From: Candidatus Eiseniibacteriota bacterium
Lineage (GTDB): Bacteria; Eisenbacteria; RBG-16-71-46
Direction of reading: 5' to 3'
Assembly: GCA_025357055.1 (NCBI GenBank)
Contig: JANXPZ010000130.1
Location: forward strand, 1 to 59,207
Length of the DNA stretch: 59,207 bases
The stretch's first letter is position 1. The number at the start of each line of letters is the position of its first letter. The notes beneath the pieces are model-generated. The model worked only from the letters and a program-made list of their open reading frames with translations. It did no database searches and was not told the origin of the DNA. Shown one piece after another: positions 8,918-18,364 of the stretch. Made by a program: the position numbers and the translations under genes.

Positions 8918-10639
8918 TCAGGCCGGGTCGCTCGAATCCGACGGCTCTTCCTCGAAGGCGCGCTCCGGGCTGGCAGGCCTGCGGGTCCGCTCGGGCCGGG
9001 CGGGCCAGAACACGCTGGTCCCCGAATCGGCGAGGATCAACGCGAGGGCCACGGCGGGCAGGCTCGCCGCGCCCGGATGGATCAGGTAGCGCGGCTCCCA
9101 GCGGGGGCCGAACTTGTCCTTGAAGTCGTGGACCCCCTTGAAACTGTAGAAACGGTTCACGTGCTCGAAGATGAAGCCCAGGGCCCGTTCGACCGCGGGG
9201 GAGTCCGGGTGGCCGCCGACCAGCGCCAGGGCGCTGAGGCCCAGGTTGAAGGAGTCGTAGCCGCGCTCGCGGGCCCAGCGGAACAACTCGATGAACAGGA
9301 AGTCCATGGTGCCGCTCTCGACGTCGCGCCGGTAGCGCATCAGGTCCACGGTCAGCTCGTTGCGCCGGTACTCGGTGACGACGTTGGCGAAGGCGCGGAT
9401 GCCCCCCGCGGGGCTGATCACCGTCATCACCGGGTCCGGCCGCAGGTAGTCCTCGTCGAACCAGCCCAGGGAGAAGCGCTTCTCGGTGCCGCGCATGGTG
9501 GCCAGCCACTCGTCGCTCACCTCCCGCAGTTCGACCAGCAACGCATCGTCGAGCGGCGGTTCCACGACGACGGCGCGCGCCCCGGCGCGCTGGAGGCGGC
9601 TCACGGCGCCGCGCAACCGTTTCATCGAGTGCCCCTCGAGGCTGAAGGTCTTCAGGTCCACGATGGCCTCGTGCCCGATGCACAGCGCTTCGAGGCCGGC
9701 TGCGCGATAGTCCTCGAGCCGGTCGGGGAAGGTCTGGTAGAAGACCGCGCGCCAGTCGTTGCGGGCGCAGAACTGGACGAACCCGGCGATGGCGGCCGCG
9801 GCGTCCTGCGGTGGCCCGATGGGGTCGCCGAGGGACAGGGCCACGCGGTTCTTGACCACGAAGGGGACCACCGAACCGCCCGGCGTGAAGTGGAACGACT
9901 TGTCCTCCATCAGGGCCAGGCGGGCGAGCGAGGAGCATCCATGGGCCTCGACGATGCGCAGCGCGCGCTCGCGCTCGCTGGCGGTGGCGGGGCGCCGCAG
10001 GAGCACGGGGCGGACGATCAGGAAGAGCGCCAGGCCGCCGCTCGCCGCGCTGACCCCGTAGATCGAGTTCGCGAACCAGCGGCCGAAGTGCGTGACCGGC
10101 TGGAGCCCGGGGTCGTAGAGCTGGGTGAACATGACCACCGTCTGGCGCAGCGCCGCCCAGAATCCGAAGTTCACGCTGAAGTGGTGATCGAGCAGGTAGA
10201 AGCCGGTCACCCCGTAGAGCAGGGTGAACGTCAGCGCGCCCAGCAGCACCCACAGTCCCTGCCGCACCGAGGGCGGATCGGACCGGGCCTGGAAATGGTG
10301 CCGCTGGGAGAACAGGAAGACCGCCAGCGCGGTCGCCACGGCCGCCTCCTCGAAGTCGAGGCCCTTGACGACGTGGCTCGCCACCGAGAGGACGAGCACG
10401 GCCTCGGTCAGCAGCCAGGCTGCGCGCTTGCGCCGCGCGAGGTTGACGGCCAGCAGCAGCAGCGCGAACCCTGCCAGCGCGGCGGCGAGGTGGCCGCCGT
10501 GCCGCAGGAAGAGCGGGGACCACGAGGAGATCTGCTGGACCCGGGCGGGTTCCGACGGCGTCACGCCCGAGAGGAGGTTGACGAACCCCATCGCGGTGGT
10601 GAGGGCCGCCGCGGTCCGGACCGCGCCCCTGCCCCTCAT
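8918..10639 (-). CDS. Phosphatidylglycerol lysyltransferase-like protein (MprF C-terminal half, DUF2156)
   Basis: A 573-residue membrane protein. The first ~230 residues hold hydrophobic helices (including LAAALAGFALLLLAVNLA). The rest is the cytosolic DUF2156/LPG-synthase domain of tandem GNAT folds, with blocks SSLARLALMEDKSFHF, SLGDPIGP, HSMKRLRGAVSRLQRAG and the C-terminal FNLGLSALAL, ...SFKGVHDFKDKFGPRW, typical of aminoacyl-phosphatidylglycerol synthases. Such enzymes transfer an amino acid from tRNA to a phospholipid and lower surface charge. The flippase half is encoded by the preceding gene, overlapping by 4 nt (ATGA), so MprF is split here. The amino acid used cannot be predicted. 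Confidence 0.88.
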   Translation of the reverse strand: MRGRGAVRTAAALTTAMGFVNLLSGVTPSEPARVQQISSWSPLFLRHGGHLAAALAGFALLLLAVNLARRKRAAWLLTEAVLVLSVASHVVKGLDFEEAAVATALAVFLFSQRHHFQARSDPPSVRQGLWVLLGALTFTLLYGVTGFYLLDHHFSVNFGFWAALRQTVVMFTQLYDPGLQPVTHFGRWFANSIYGVSAASGGLALFLIVRPVLLRRPATASERERALRIVEAHGCSSLARLALMEDKSFHFTPGGSVVPFVVKNRVALSLGDPIGPPQDAAAAIAGFVQFCARNDWRAVFYQTFPDRLEDYRAAGLEALCIGHEAIVDLKTFSLEGHSMKRLRGAVSRLQRAGARAVVVEPPLDDALLVELREVSDEWLATMRGTEKRFSLGWFDEDYLRPDPVMTVISPAGGIRAFANVVTEYRRNELTVDLMRYRRDVESGTMDFLFIELFRWARERGYDSFNLGLSALALVGGHPDSPAVERALGFIFEHVNRFYSFKGVHDFKDKFGPRWEPRYLIHPGAASLPAVALALILADSGTSVFWPARPERTRRPASPERAFEEEPSDSSDPA

Positions 10640-11643
10640 CGCGCCTCCGGGCGCAGCGAGCGGAGGCGCCGCAACAGCAGGAACCCGATGAAGGTCGGGA
10701 GCCAGAAGGTGAGCCCGCGGAAGGACAGCACGATGAGGGTCGCCGGCTCGGCGTGCACGCCGAGCGAGGTGTAGACCAGCGTCATCACGCCCTCGACCAC
10801 GCCGATCCCCTGCGGAACGGGCGAGAGCAGCCAGCTCAGGATGCCGAAGGCGTAGCCCGCCACGACCACGCCCGGCCGCAGGGCCTCGCGGAAGGCGAGG
10901 AACAGCGCGCCCAGGCTCGCCACGTCCAGCACGGTCATGGTGAGCGCGAGCGCGAGCAGGCGGAGCGGCCCGCCCGGCCGCGCGTGCAGCGCCTGCGCGA
11001 CCTCCACGAACTCGCCGGCCGTGCGCGCGGCCCAGTCCGGGGCGAGCGGGCTCGACAGTCGCAGGGCCCGGGCCACGGCGGCCGTCGCACCCGCCGTCCC
11101 GCGCAACAGGGCGTCGAGTGCGCGTGGCAGCCAGAGCCCCAGCGCCAGCAGCAGGACCAGGGCGAGGATCATCGCCACGAGCGCGGCGGCGCCCCAGACC
11201 TCGAGGCTCTGCAGCTCGTGGCGCGCCGCCAGGTACGGCAGGCTCCCGAGCAGCACCAGCGCGAGCGCCGAGAGGATGGCGGTCATCGCCAGCAGCAGGC
11301 CGGCCGCGGCGCGGGCCGGCGACTCGCCGCGGCGCGCCGCATCGTCCATGAAGAGCGCCGCGCCGGCTGCGCCGCCGCTCGGCACCACGACGTTGGCGAA
11401 CATCGAGCCGAGCAGCACGGCAAGGACCTCGCGGAAGCGGCTGCGCATGCCCACCACGCCGAAGGCCGCGTGGCAGAGCGCGGCGTAGACCAGGTAGTAG
11501 ACGCCCTGCAGGACCGCCGCCGCCGCCACCCAGGGCCAGCGGCCCAGCGCCAGCGTGCGGGCCAGTTCGTCCAGCTCGGTGCGGCGCGCGATGATCACCC
11601 AGAGGAAGGCGACCACGGCGAGCGGGAGGATCCAGCGGCGCAC
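10636..11643 (-). CDS. Flippase-like membrane protein (lysylphosphatidylglycerol synthase TM region / UPF0104)
   Basis: About 335 residues with many transmembrane segments, matching the LPG_synthase_TM (AglD/UPF0104) family. Signature blocks are FANVVVPSGGAAGAALFMDDA near the middle and LLSPVPQGIGVVEGVMTL near the C-terminus. In MprF this module flips the aminoacylated lipid; here it is separate and sits directly before the synthase gene. The GTG at 11643 is chosen because AAAGG/AGGGG lies just upstream. A TTG at 11673, overlapping the permease stop, is the alternative and adds 10 residues. The operon is shared with the nucleoside ABC ATPase and permease. Confidence 0.84.
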   Translation of the reverse strand: MRRWILPLAVVAFLWVIIARRTELDELARTLALGRWPWVAAAAVLQGVYYLVYAALCHAAFGVVGMRSRFREVLAVLLGSMFANVVVPSGGAAGAALFMDDAARRGESPARAAAGLLLAMTAILSALALVLLGSLPYLAARHELQSLEVWGAAALVAMILALVLLLALGLWLPRALDALLRGTAGATAAVARALRLSSPLAPDWAARTAGEFVEVAQALHARPGGPLRLLALALTMTVLDVASLGALFLAFREALRPGVVVAGYAFGILSWLLSPVPQGIGVVEGVMTLVYTSLGVHAEPATLIVLSFRGLTFWLPTFIGFLLLRRLRSLRPEAR

Positions 11644-11669
11644 GTCCCCTGCCTTTCCGGTGGGCCGGC

Positions 11670-12709
<1,040 letters not shown>

Positions 12710-12713
<4 letters not shown>

Positions 12714-14242
12714 GGCGCGACCGCTCCCCGCCGGCCGGTCATGTGCAGCCCCAGCGTGCGCTCGTCGGTCTCGGCCGGCCGCGTCTCATGGACCAGGCGC
12801 CCCTCGTACATCACGAAGATGCGATCCGAGAGCGCCAGGATCTCGGACAGTTCCGAGGAGACCAGCAGCACCGCGCGCCCGGCGTCGCGCTCGCGCAGCA
12901 GCCTCTGGTGGAGGAACGCGATCGCCCCGAGGTCCACGCCGCGCGTGGGGTGGGCGGCCAGCACCACCGCCGCGCCGCGGCTCAGCTCGCGCGCGGCGAT
13001 GAGCTTCTGCTGGTTGCCGCCCGAGAGCTGGCGCGCCTGCCGCCCGGGCTCGGGCGGCCGCACGTCGTACTCGGCCAGCACCCCGGCGGCCCGGGCCTCG
13101 AGCGCGCGGCGCGGCAGCAGCGGCCCGTGGCCCGCGTCCGGTTCGCGCTGGCGGCCCAGCACCAGGTTCTCGGCCAGCGTCATCTCGGGCACCAGCCCGC
13201 GGCGCAGCCGGTCGCTGGGGATGTGCGCGAGGCCCGCGGCCGCCCGCCCGCGCGCCGTGAGCGCCGTGCAGTCGCGGTCCGCGATGAGGATGTCGCCGTG
13301 CTGCGCGCGCCGCAGTCCCGCCAGGCACTCGACCAGCTCGTGCTGGCCGTTCCCCTCGACGCCCGCCAGGCCGACGATCTCGCCCGAGTGCACCTCGAAG
13401 GAGGCGCGCTTCACCGCCTGCAGTCCCCGGTCGTCGAGCACGTCGAGCAGGCGCACCCGCAGCAGCGGGACGCACTCCTCGTGGTGCGCGCGGGCGTGCA
13501 GCGGCGGGATGGCGTGCCCCACCATGAGCTCGGCCATGCGCTCGACCGGATGCTCCGCGATCGCGCCGCCGCCCACCACGCGGCCCGCGCGCATCACCGT
13601 GACGCGCTGCGCCAGGGCGGTCACCTCGGCCAGCTTGTGGGTGATCAGCACGATGGTCGTGCCCTGCGCCTGCAACTCGCGCAGCACGCGGAAGAGGTCG
13701 TCCACCTCCTGCGGCGTGAGCACCGCCGTGGGCTCGTCCAGGATGAGCACCCGCGCGCCGTGGTAGAGCGCCTTGAGGATCTCGACCCGCTGCTGCGCCC
13801 CGACCGAGAGCGTCTCGATGCGCGCGCCCGGGTCCACGGGCAGACCGTGGCGTGCGGCCAGCGCGGCCACCTCGCGCTCGGCCGCGGCCGGGCTGTAGCT
13901 CCCGAGGGCGCCGAGCGGCTCGCGGCCGAGCGTGACGTTCTCCGCCACGGTGAGCGAGTCCACCAGCATGAAGTGCTGGTGCACCATGCCGAGCCCGAGC
14001 CGCATCGCGGCCGCCGGGCTGTGGATGCGCACGGCCCGGCCTGCGACTTCGATGGTGCCCGAGTCGGGCTGGAGCAGGCCGTAGAGGACGCGCATCAACG
14101 TGCTCTTGCCGGCGCCGTTCTCGCCCACGAGGCCGTGGATCTCGCCGGGCGCCAGCTCGAGGGAGACGTCGTCGTTCGCCACCACCGGCCCGAAGCGGCG
14201 GGTGATGTGGCGCAGCGAGATGGGCGGAGCGGACTCAATCAT
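12710..14242 (-). CDS. Nucleoside/simple-sugar ABC transporter ATP-binding protein (two ABC domains)
   Basis: A 510-residue tandem ATPase that powers the nucleoside importer. Domain 1 has Walker A GLVGENGAGKSTLM, signature LSVGAQQR and Walker B LILDEPTAVL. Domain 2 has a degenerate Walker A (GLAGVEGNGQHEL), signature LSGGNQQK and an altered Walker B (VLAAHPTRGVDLG); asymmetry of this kind is typical of sugar/nucleoside ATPases. First gene of an operon with permease 1 and the MprF pair, all joined by 4-nt overlaps or short gaps. The ATG at 14242 has no ribosome binding site, but a promoter -10 box lies 9 nt upstream, which predicts a leaderless message. Confidence 0.93.
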
Positions 14243-14554
14243 GGAGCGTGGAGCCTAGCCGGGGTGGCGGGAGGCGTCCAGCACGGGCGGGGCGCGGGGC
14301 ACGGCGACGCCGGGCGCGCTCCGGGCGGGCTTGCGGGTGAGTGCCGCCATCCATGAGGGGCAGGCTCGCGGGAGAAACCGGGGGGCCTGCGGGGTAGGAG
14401 GGTGGGGCGCATGCGCCGCTGAGCATCCGCCCGCGCCCGGTCGCGGCACGGAACGCGGGCGACCTGTTATAGTCACACGTCGTCGGGCTCCGGGATCCGC
14501 CCTGCCGGGTGGACGAGTCGCCGGAGTCGCCTCCGTCCTCCGGGAGACGCTCGC
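14243..14554. other. Divergent intergenic region (importer operon / secreted-protein gene)
   Basis: 312 bp between divergent genes. The left end carries the importer promoter. For the rightward gene, TATAGT at 14468-14473 is a plausible -10 box, but no good -35 box sits at the expected distance. The leader would be about 75 nt and includes GGGAG before the TTG start at 14555. No other feature was recognised. Confidence 0.45.
14252..14280 (-). promoter_or_regulatory. Promoter of the nucleoside-importer ATPase operon (leaderless type)
   Basis: Minus strand: TGGACG (14280-14275), 17-nt spacer, TAGGCT (14257-14252), then 9 nt to the ATG at 14242. The same 9-nt spacing is found before tdk, udk, rpiB and the TonB receptor gene. 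Confidence 0.5.
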
Positions 14555-15328
14555 TTGAGACTGCTGAGAATACGGCCCACCCTCTGCGTGGTGTTGCTCC
14601 TGTCCGCCGCTCCGGTCCGCGCCGCCGGCCTCAACCTGGCGTGGGACAAGTGCCTCTCGGAAGGTGGAGCCAGTTCGAAGACGTTCTCCTGCGGCACCAA
14701 CGTGGGCTATGCCGACATCGTCGGCTCGTTCATCCCGAGCCAGCCGCACCCGCTGTTCGTGGGCTTCGAGGTGAAGCTGGACGTGCAGTCGCAGACGCGG
14801 ACGCTCCCGGCCTGGTGGCAGCTCTTCAACCCCGGCTCGTGCCGTGAGACCGCCTTCGAGCTGGTGTTCGACTTCAAGACCATGCCGAAGTCATCCTGTG
14901 ACGACCCCTTCGAGGCGACCGCCTATGGCGGGGTGGGCTACTACGCCACACCCTCCAACCCGTCGCTCAGCTACCAGGGCGGGCCCAATACGGCACGCAT
15001 GTTCCTGGGCGCCGCGCTCATGTATTCGAAGAACCTGTCGCCCGGGACGGAGTACTACGCCTTCCGTCTGCGCCTCACCTACGATTCGAGCACCGGGGGC
15101 AGTGCGTGCGAGGGCTGCAGCACGCCGGTCTGCCTGACGCTGGCGGAGGTGGCGGTCTACGACGAATCGGCGGAGCCGCTCAACGACCAGCTTTCGCATC
15201 CGCCCGAGCCGGAGATCATCTCCCAGCAGGCACAGAACGTCATGATCGGCTGGCAGGACGCCGGCTCCGGTTGCCAGTCGGCGGTGAAGAACAAGACCTG
15301 GGGCCAGCTGAAGAGCCTGTACCGCTGA
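14555..15328 (+). CDS. Secreted cysteine-containing protein, unknown function
   Basis: A 257-residue protein with a signal peptide (basic start, hydrophobic LCVVLLLSAAPVRAA). The mature part begins with GLNLAWDKCLSEGG and has eight cysteines in all, suggesting disulfides. It resembles, from memory, secreted proteins common in Eisenbacteria-type genomes that open with a similar NLxWxxC motif, but I cannot assign a function. There is no C-terminal sorting domain and no lipobox. The start is TTG at 14555 with GGGAG upstream. It stands alone between divergent and convergent neighbours. Confidence 0.75.
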   Translation: MRLLRIRPTLCVVLLLSAAPVRAAGLNLAWDKCLSEGGASSKTFSCGTNVGYADIVGSFIPSQPHPLFVGFEVKLDVQSQTRTLPAWWQLFNPGSCRETAFELVFDFKTMPKSSCDDPFEATAYGGVGYYATPSNPSLSYQGGPNTARMFLGAALMYSKNLSPGTEYYAFRLRLTYDSSTGGSACEGCSTPVCLTLAEVAVYDESAEPLNDQLSHPPEPEIISQQAQNVMIGWQDAGSGCQSAVKNKTWGQLKSLYR

Positions 15329-15465
15329 GCGTCAGCCGGCGAACGTCCCCCAGGGCTCCGGCGGGACGAGGCCGGCGGGGATGAGGACGCGCGACGCCGG
15401 ACCGCCGAACGCTCCCTGTGTGCATCCGCCCCGTGGTCCGCAGGGACGGTGGTCGCCGCCGTGGC

Positions 15466-16347
15466 TCAGGCCGGCTCGCGTCCGACGGACTCCCACGTGA
15501 TGCGCACGTTCTCCCGGTGGACGTCGTCCATGGGATACGCGGCCCCCTTGCCGAGGTAGTCCATCGCCGCGAGCCGCGCCTGCGTCTCATCGAGCGGGAG
15601 ACCGGCGCGATGCGCCTCGCGCACGCCGGTCTCCATCGTGTCGAGGTAGCGCAGGTCGCGCCGCACGCGCGCGTGCGCCTCCCCGGCGCCACGCGCGATC
15701 GATCCGTGCCCGGGCACGAGCGTGTCGATCCGCCCGCAGGAGATGAGCAGGTCGATCCGCGTCAGCGTGTGCCGGTAGTGCGCGGGCTCCCGGTCGAGCC
15801 AGGGGATCTCGAGGTCCGAGAGCAGGTCGGCCGCGAACAGCAGGCGGCGGTCCTCGAGGTGGACCGTGATCTGGCTGTCGCAGTGACCCGGCGCCTCGCG
15901 CAGCACCAGCCGCCATGGCCCGAACGCGAGCGCGGACACGTCCCGGCCGAGCGACCGGTCGTCTTCGACCACGAGATCGGGCTCGAAAGGCTGGAAGCCG
16001 CGACTCCACGCCTCGCCGGACCGGGCCGCGTGTCCGGTCGCCTCGGCGAGGATCGCGCCGGCGTCGCGCCGCAGCTCGGCCCCGAGCCCGGCCTGTCCCA
16101 CCGTGCCGGCCTGCGGCCACCAGGGCCGGCCGAGCACGTGGTCCCAGTGCGAGTGGGTGAAGACGATGGAGACGGTCGGCGTCCCGGCCGCGCGCACGGC
16201 GGCCGCGAGGTCGTCGAGTTCCGAGGGCAGCACGCCCGGGTCCACGAGCACCGCGTGCTCGCGGTCGAGCAGCAGCGCGCTGTTCATCCAGCACACGCGG
16301 CTCTGCCGCACCTGCACGCCGCCACCGAGATCGGTCCAGGGAGTCAC
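15466..16347 (-). CDS. Metallo-beta-lactamase-fold hydrolase
   Basis: A 293-residue cytosolic protein of the MBL superfamily. The zinc motif HSHWDH lies near residue 64; further ligands are in APGHCDSQ, LLFAADLLSD (the bridging Asp) and PGHGS. The C-terminal helical region is typical of glyoxalase-II-like or lactonase-like members; the substrate cannot be predicted. GTG start with GAGG upstream, 35 nt after the BMP lipoprotein gene, so it is probably in the tdk-BMP transcription unit. It could act on a nucleoside-related ester or simply be a housekeeping hydrolase. Confidence 0.85.
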   Translation of the reverse strand: MTPWTDLGGGVQVRQSRVCWMNSALLLDREHAVLVDPGVLPSELDDLAAAVRAAGTPTVSIVFTHSHWDHVLGRPWWPQAGTVGQAGLGAELRRDAGAILAEATGHAARSGEAWSRGFQPFEPDLVVEDDRSLGRDVSALAFGPWRLVLREAPGHCDSQITVHLEDRRLLFAADLLSDLEIPWLDREPAHYRHTLTRIDLLISCGRIDTLVPGHGSIARGAGEAHARVRRDLRYLDTMETGVREAHRAGLPLDETQARLAAMDYLGKGAAYPMDDVHRENVRITWESVGREPA

Positions 16348-16382
16348 GCGAGCCTCAACGCGCCGGAGCCACCACCGGCGCG

Positions 16383-17414
16383 CTACTGCACCGGCACGAC
16401 GATCCGTCCCGCCACGATCTCGGCCTTGAACGCATCCACCTTCGCCTTCACGCCGTCGGGGATGAGCGCCTTGTTCTGGTCGTCGTAGACCCAGCCCACG
16501 CCGTCCTCCTTGAGGCCGAACTCACGGATGCCGCCCTGCCAGCGGCCCTCCTTGAGCTCCCGGATCGAGTCGAAGACCGAGGTCTCCACGCGCTTCACCA
16601 TCGACGTCAGGATGAAGCCCGGCGCCTCGGCCTGCTGGTCCGAGTCCACGCCGATGGCGAGCTTGCCCTTCTCGCGCGCCGCCTCGAACACGCCCAGGCC
16701 GGTCGAGCCCGAGGCGTGGAAGATGATGTCGGCTCCCTGGTTGTACTCCGCCAGGCCCAGTTCCTTGCCCTTGGTCGGGTCCTTGAAGGCCGTGCCCGTC
16801 GTGCCCGCGTATTTCACGATCAGCTCGACCTTCGGGTTCGCCGCCTTCACGCCCGCGCGGTAGCCCGCCTCGAACTTCTTGATGAGCGGGATCTCCATGC
16901 CGCCGACGAAGCCCACCTTGCCGGTCTTCGTGAGGAGCGCCGCGAGCGCGCCGACCAGGAACGAGCCTTCCTGCTCCTTGAACTCGAGTGCGACGAGGTT
17001 GGGCGGGAGCGCCTGGCCTTCCTTCAGCGTGTAGTCTACGCAGGCGAACTTGACCTCCGGGAACTCCTGCGCGAGCCCGTAGATGTCGTCGGTGAAGAGG
17101 AAGCCCACACCGAAGACCAGCTGCGAGCCGCCGGCGGCGAGTTGGCGCATCTGGGCCTCGCGGTCCGAGCCCTCGCCCGTCTCGAGCGTCGTGAAGGTGA
17201 TGCCCAACTCCTTCTGCGCGCGCTCGAGCCCGGCGTAGGCGGCGTCGTTGAAGGACTTGTCGCCGCGCCCGCCCACGTCGAACACCAGGCCGACCTTGAG
17301 CGCGCCGGCCGCGGCGGCCGGCGGGGCCGGCTTCTCAGCCGGCTTTGCGCACCCCGCGGCGAGGACGACGACGGCGAGCAGGGCGAGGACGCGCGGCAAC
17401 GGGGACAACCTCAT
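16383..17414 (-). CDS. BMP-family nucleoside-binding lipoprotein of ABC importer
   Basis: A 343-residue substrate-binding protein of the BMP/PnrA-Med family, which captures purine or other nucleosides. It has a lipoprotein signal ([15 protein letters not shown], lipid-anchored Cys near residue 22). Family blocks follow: [74 protein letters not shown] and [12 protein letters not shown]. The ATG at 17414 is preferred because GGAGG precedes it and the signal peptide begins there. It overlaps the end of tdk by 80 nt. It probably serves the ATPase and permeases at 11670-14242 and 2226-3131. Confidence 0.93.
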   Translation of the reverse strand: MRLSPLPRVLALLAVVVLAAGCAKPAEKPAPPAAAAGALKVGLVFDVGGRGDKSFNDAAYAGLERAQKELGITFTTLETGEGSDREAQMRQLAAGGSQLVFGVGFLFTDDIYGLAQEFPEVKFACVDYTLKEGQALPPNLVALEFKEQEGSFLVGALAALLTKTGKVGFVGGMEIPLIKKFEAGYRAGVKAANPKVELIVKYAGTTGTAFKDPTKGKELGLAEYNQGADIIFHASGSTGLGVFEAAREKGKLAIGVDSDQQAEAPGFILTSMVKRVETSVFDSIRELKEGRWQGGIREFGLKEDGVGWVYDDQNKALIPDGVKAKVDAFKAEIVAGRIVVPVQ

Positions 17415-18021
17415 CGGAACCTCCGGGTGGGGGCGGCTCATCGGGCGCGACCGCGCGGCGGCCCAGCTCGTAGCAGCGGCGGCAGCGAGCCTCGTAGAGA
17501 TCGGCGCCCCCCACCACGACGCGGGCCGTGCGGCGCTTCTTGCGGTAGCTGCGGTTGGCGGGGTTGCCGCACACCACGCAGATGGCGAGCGTCTTGGTGA
17601 TGTATTCGGCGATGGCGAGCAGTTGCGGCATGGGCTCGAAAGGCTTGCCGAGGTAGTCCTGGTCGAGCCCGGCCACGATCACGCGCTTACCGCGCCGGGC
17701 CAGGCGCTCGCAGACCTTGACCAGGTCGGGGCCGAGGAACTGGCCCTCGTCGATGCCGATGACCTGGGCCTCGTGGGCGTAGCGGAGCACGTCCTTCGCG
17801 GTCTTGACCGCGCGCGAGGGGATGCGCAGCTCCGAGTGAGACACGAGCTGATCGCGTCCGAAACGGTCGTCGATCGAGGGCTTGAAGATGGCGACCCGCT
17901 GGCGGGCGATCTGGGCGCGGCGCAGGCGGCGGATGAGCTCCTCCGTCTTGCCGCTGTACATGCTTCCGACGATCACTTCGATCCAGCCGGAGTTGACGAA
18001 TGCCTGGGTGGGTTCGGTCAT
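17335..18021 (-). CDS. tdk: Thymidine kinase
   Basis: A 228-residue type II thymidine kinase, phosphorylating thymidine for salvage. It shows P-loop [35 protein letters not shown] (lid and substrate region) and zinc-binding cysteines [13 protein letters not shown] and CRRCYEL. After ~190 residues comes a Pro/Arg-rich tail not usual in the family; the tail coincides with the 80-nt overlap with the BMP lipoprotein gene. The ATG at 18021 has no Shine-Dalgarno, but a near-consensus promoter lies 9 nt away, so the mRNA should be leaderless. Operon: tdk, BMP lipoprotein, MBL hydrolase. Confidence 0.95.
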   Translation of the reverse strand: MTEPTQAFVNSGWIEVIVGSMYSGKTEELIRRLRRAQIARQRVAIFKPSIDDRFGRDQLVSHSELRIPSRAVKTAKDVLRYAHEAQVIGIDEGQFLGPDLVKVCERLARRGKRVIVAGLDQDYLGKPFEPMPQLLAIAEYITKTLAICVVCGNPANRSYRKKRRTARVVVGGADLYEARCRRCYELGRRAVAPDEPPPPGGSDEVVPVAARPRPARRRRPRRGVRKAG

Positions 18022-18030
18022 GGCGCACGG

Positions 18031-18059
18031 ACGCTAACCAGCGCGGCGGGTGCTGTCAA
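18031..18059 (-). promoter_or_regulatory. Promoter of tdk (leaderless type)
   Basis: Minus strand: perfect TTGACA (18059-18054), 17-nt spacer, TAGCGT (18036-18031), then 9 nt to the ATG at 18021. This is the clearest promoter in the window. Transcription starting about 7 nt after the -10 box would leave a leader of only 1-3 nt. Confidence 0.7.
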
Positions 18060-18088
18060 CGCCACCCCCGACCGGGCGCCGGGCGTGT

Positions 18089-18106
18089 CTTGATGCTCCC
18101 TTGATG
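18089..18106 (+). promoter_or_regulatory. Candidate KdpE operator (7-4-7 direct repeat)
   Basis: CTTGATG at 18089-18095 and 18100-18106 are identical direct repeats separated by 4 nt, an 11-bp period, the layout used by OmpR/PhoB-family regulators such as KdpE. A related CTTGAGC lies at 18121-18127, and a possible -10 box TCTAAT at 18150-18155 without a proper -35 box, as expected for an activated promoter. kdp begins at 18181. Confidence 0.45.
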
Positions 18107-18180
18107 CGCACGGCCCGACTCTTGAGCCACCCCTGACCGCTCGCCGGGCTCTAATGGGGCGGGTGGAAAGGGAGGCTCGC

Positions 18181-18267
18181 ATGCAGGATCTGGGTCTGAT
18201 CGTGCTCGTGATCGTGTTCTTCGCGCTCTCGCTGGCGTTCGTCCGCCTGTGCGCGCGGCTGCGCTGA
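18181..18267 (+). CDS. Small single-span membrane peptide at the head of the kdp operon
   Basis: A 28-residue ORF encoding a hydrophobic segment (LGLIVLVIVFFALSLAFV) with a short basic C-terminus (RLCARLR). ATG preceded by GGGAGG at a normal distance. It begins the kdp operon, 7 nt before kdpF, so it is almost certainly translated. From memory, small peptides of this type (hydrophobic span ending in a Cys/Arg-rich tail) accompany kdp in several non-model phyla, but no function is established. It may stabilise or regulate the complex as KdpF does. Confidence 0.65.
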   Translation: MQDLGLIVLVIVFFALSLAFVRLCARLR

Positions 18268-18274
18268 GGCGGCC

Positions 18275-18364
18275 ATGAACGTCCTCTACGCGGTGGGCGC
18301 GATCATCACGATCGCGCTGTTCGTCTACCTGGTCTTCGCGATGCTGCGGCCGGAGCGGTTCTGA
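18275..18364 (+). CDS. kdpF: K+-transporting ATPase small subunit KdpF
   Basis: A 29-residue single-span peptide ([18 protein letters not shown]) ending in the family motif LRPERF. KdpF stabilises the KdpABC complex in the inner membrane. Its stop codon shares one base with the kdpA start (TGATG), so the two are coupled. Too short for most automated gene finders but clear by motif and position. Confidence 0.88.
   Translation: MNVLYAVGAIITIALFVYLVFAMLRPERF

Noticed and set aside
7314-10523. Very long ORFs on the opposite strand or in alternative frames (for example 7314-10523, 22419-25568, 48928-52044, all minus)
   Set aside because: They are Arg/Ala/Gly/Pro-rich shadows of well-supported genes, produced by the high GC content; none shows a recognisable domain.
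18181-18267. The 28-residue ORF as a chance ORF
   Set aside because: It was kept as a gene because it has a strong ribosome binding site, a clear membrane span and the first position in the kdp operon.
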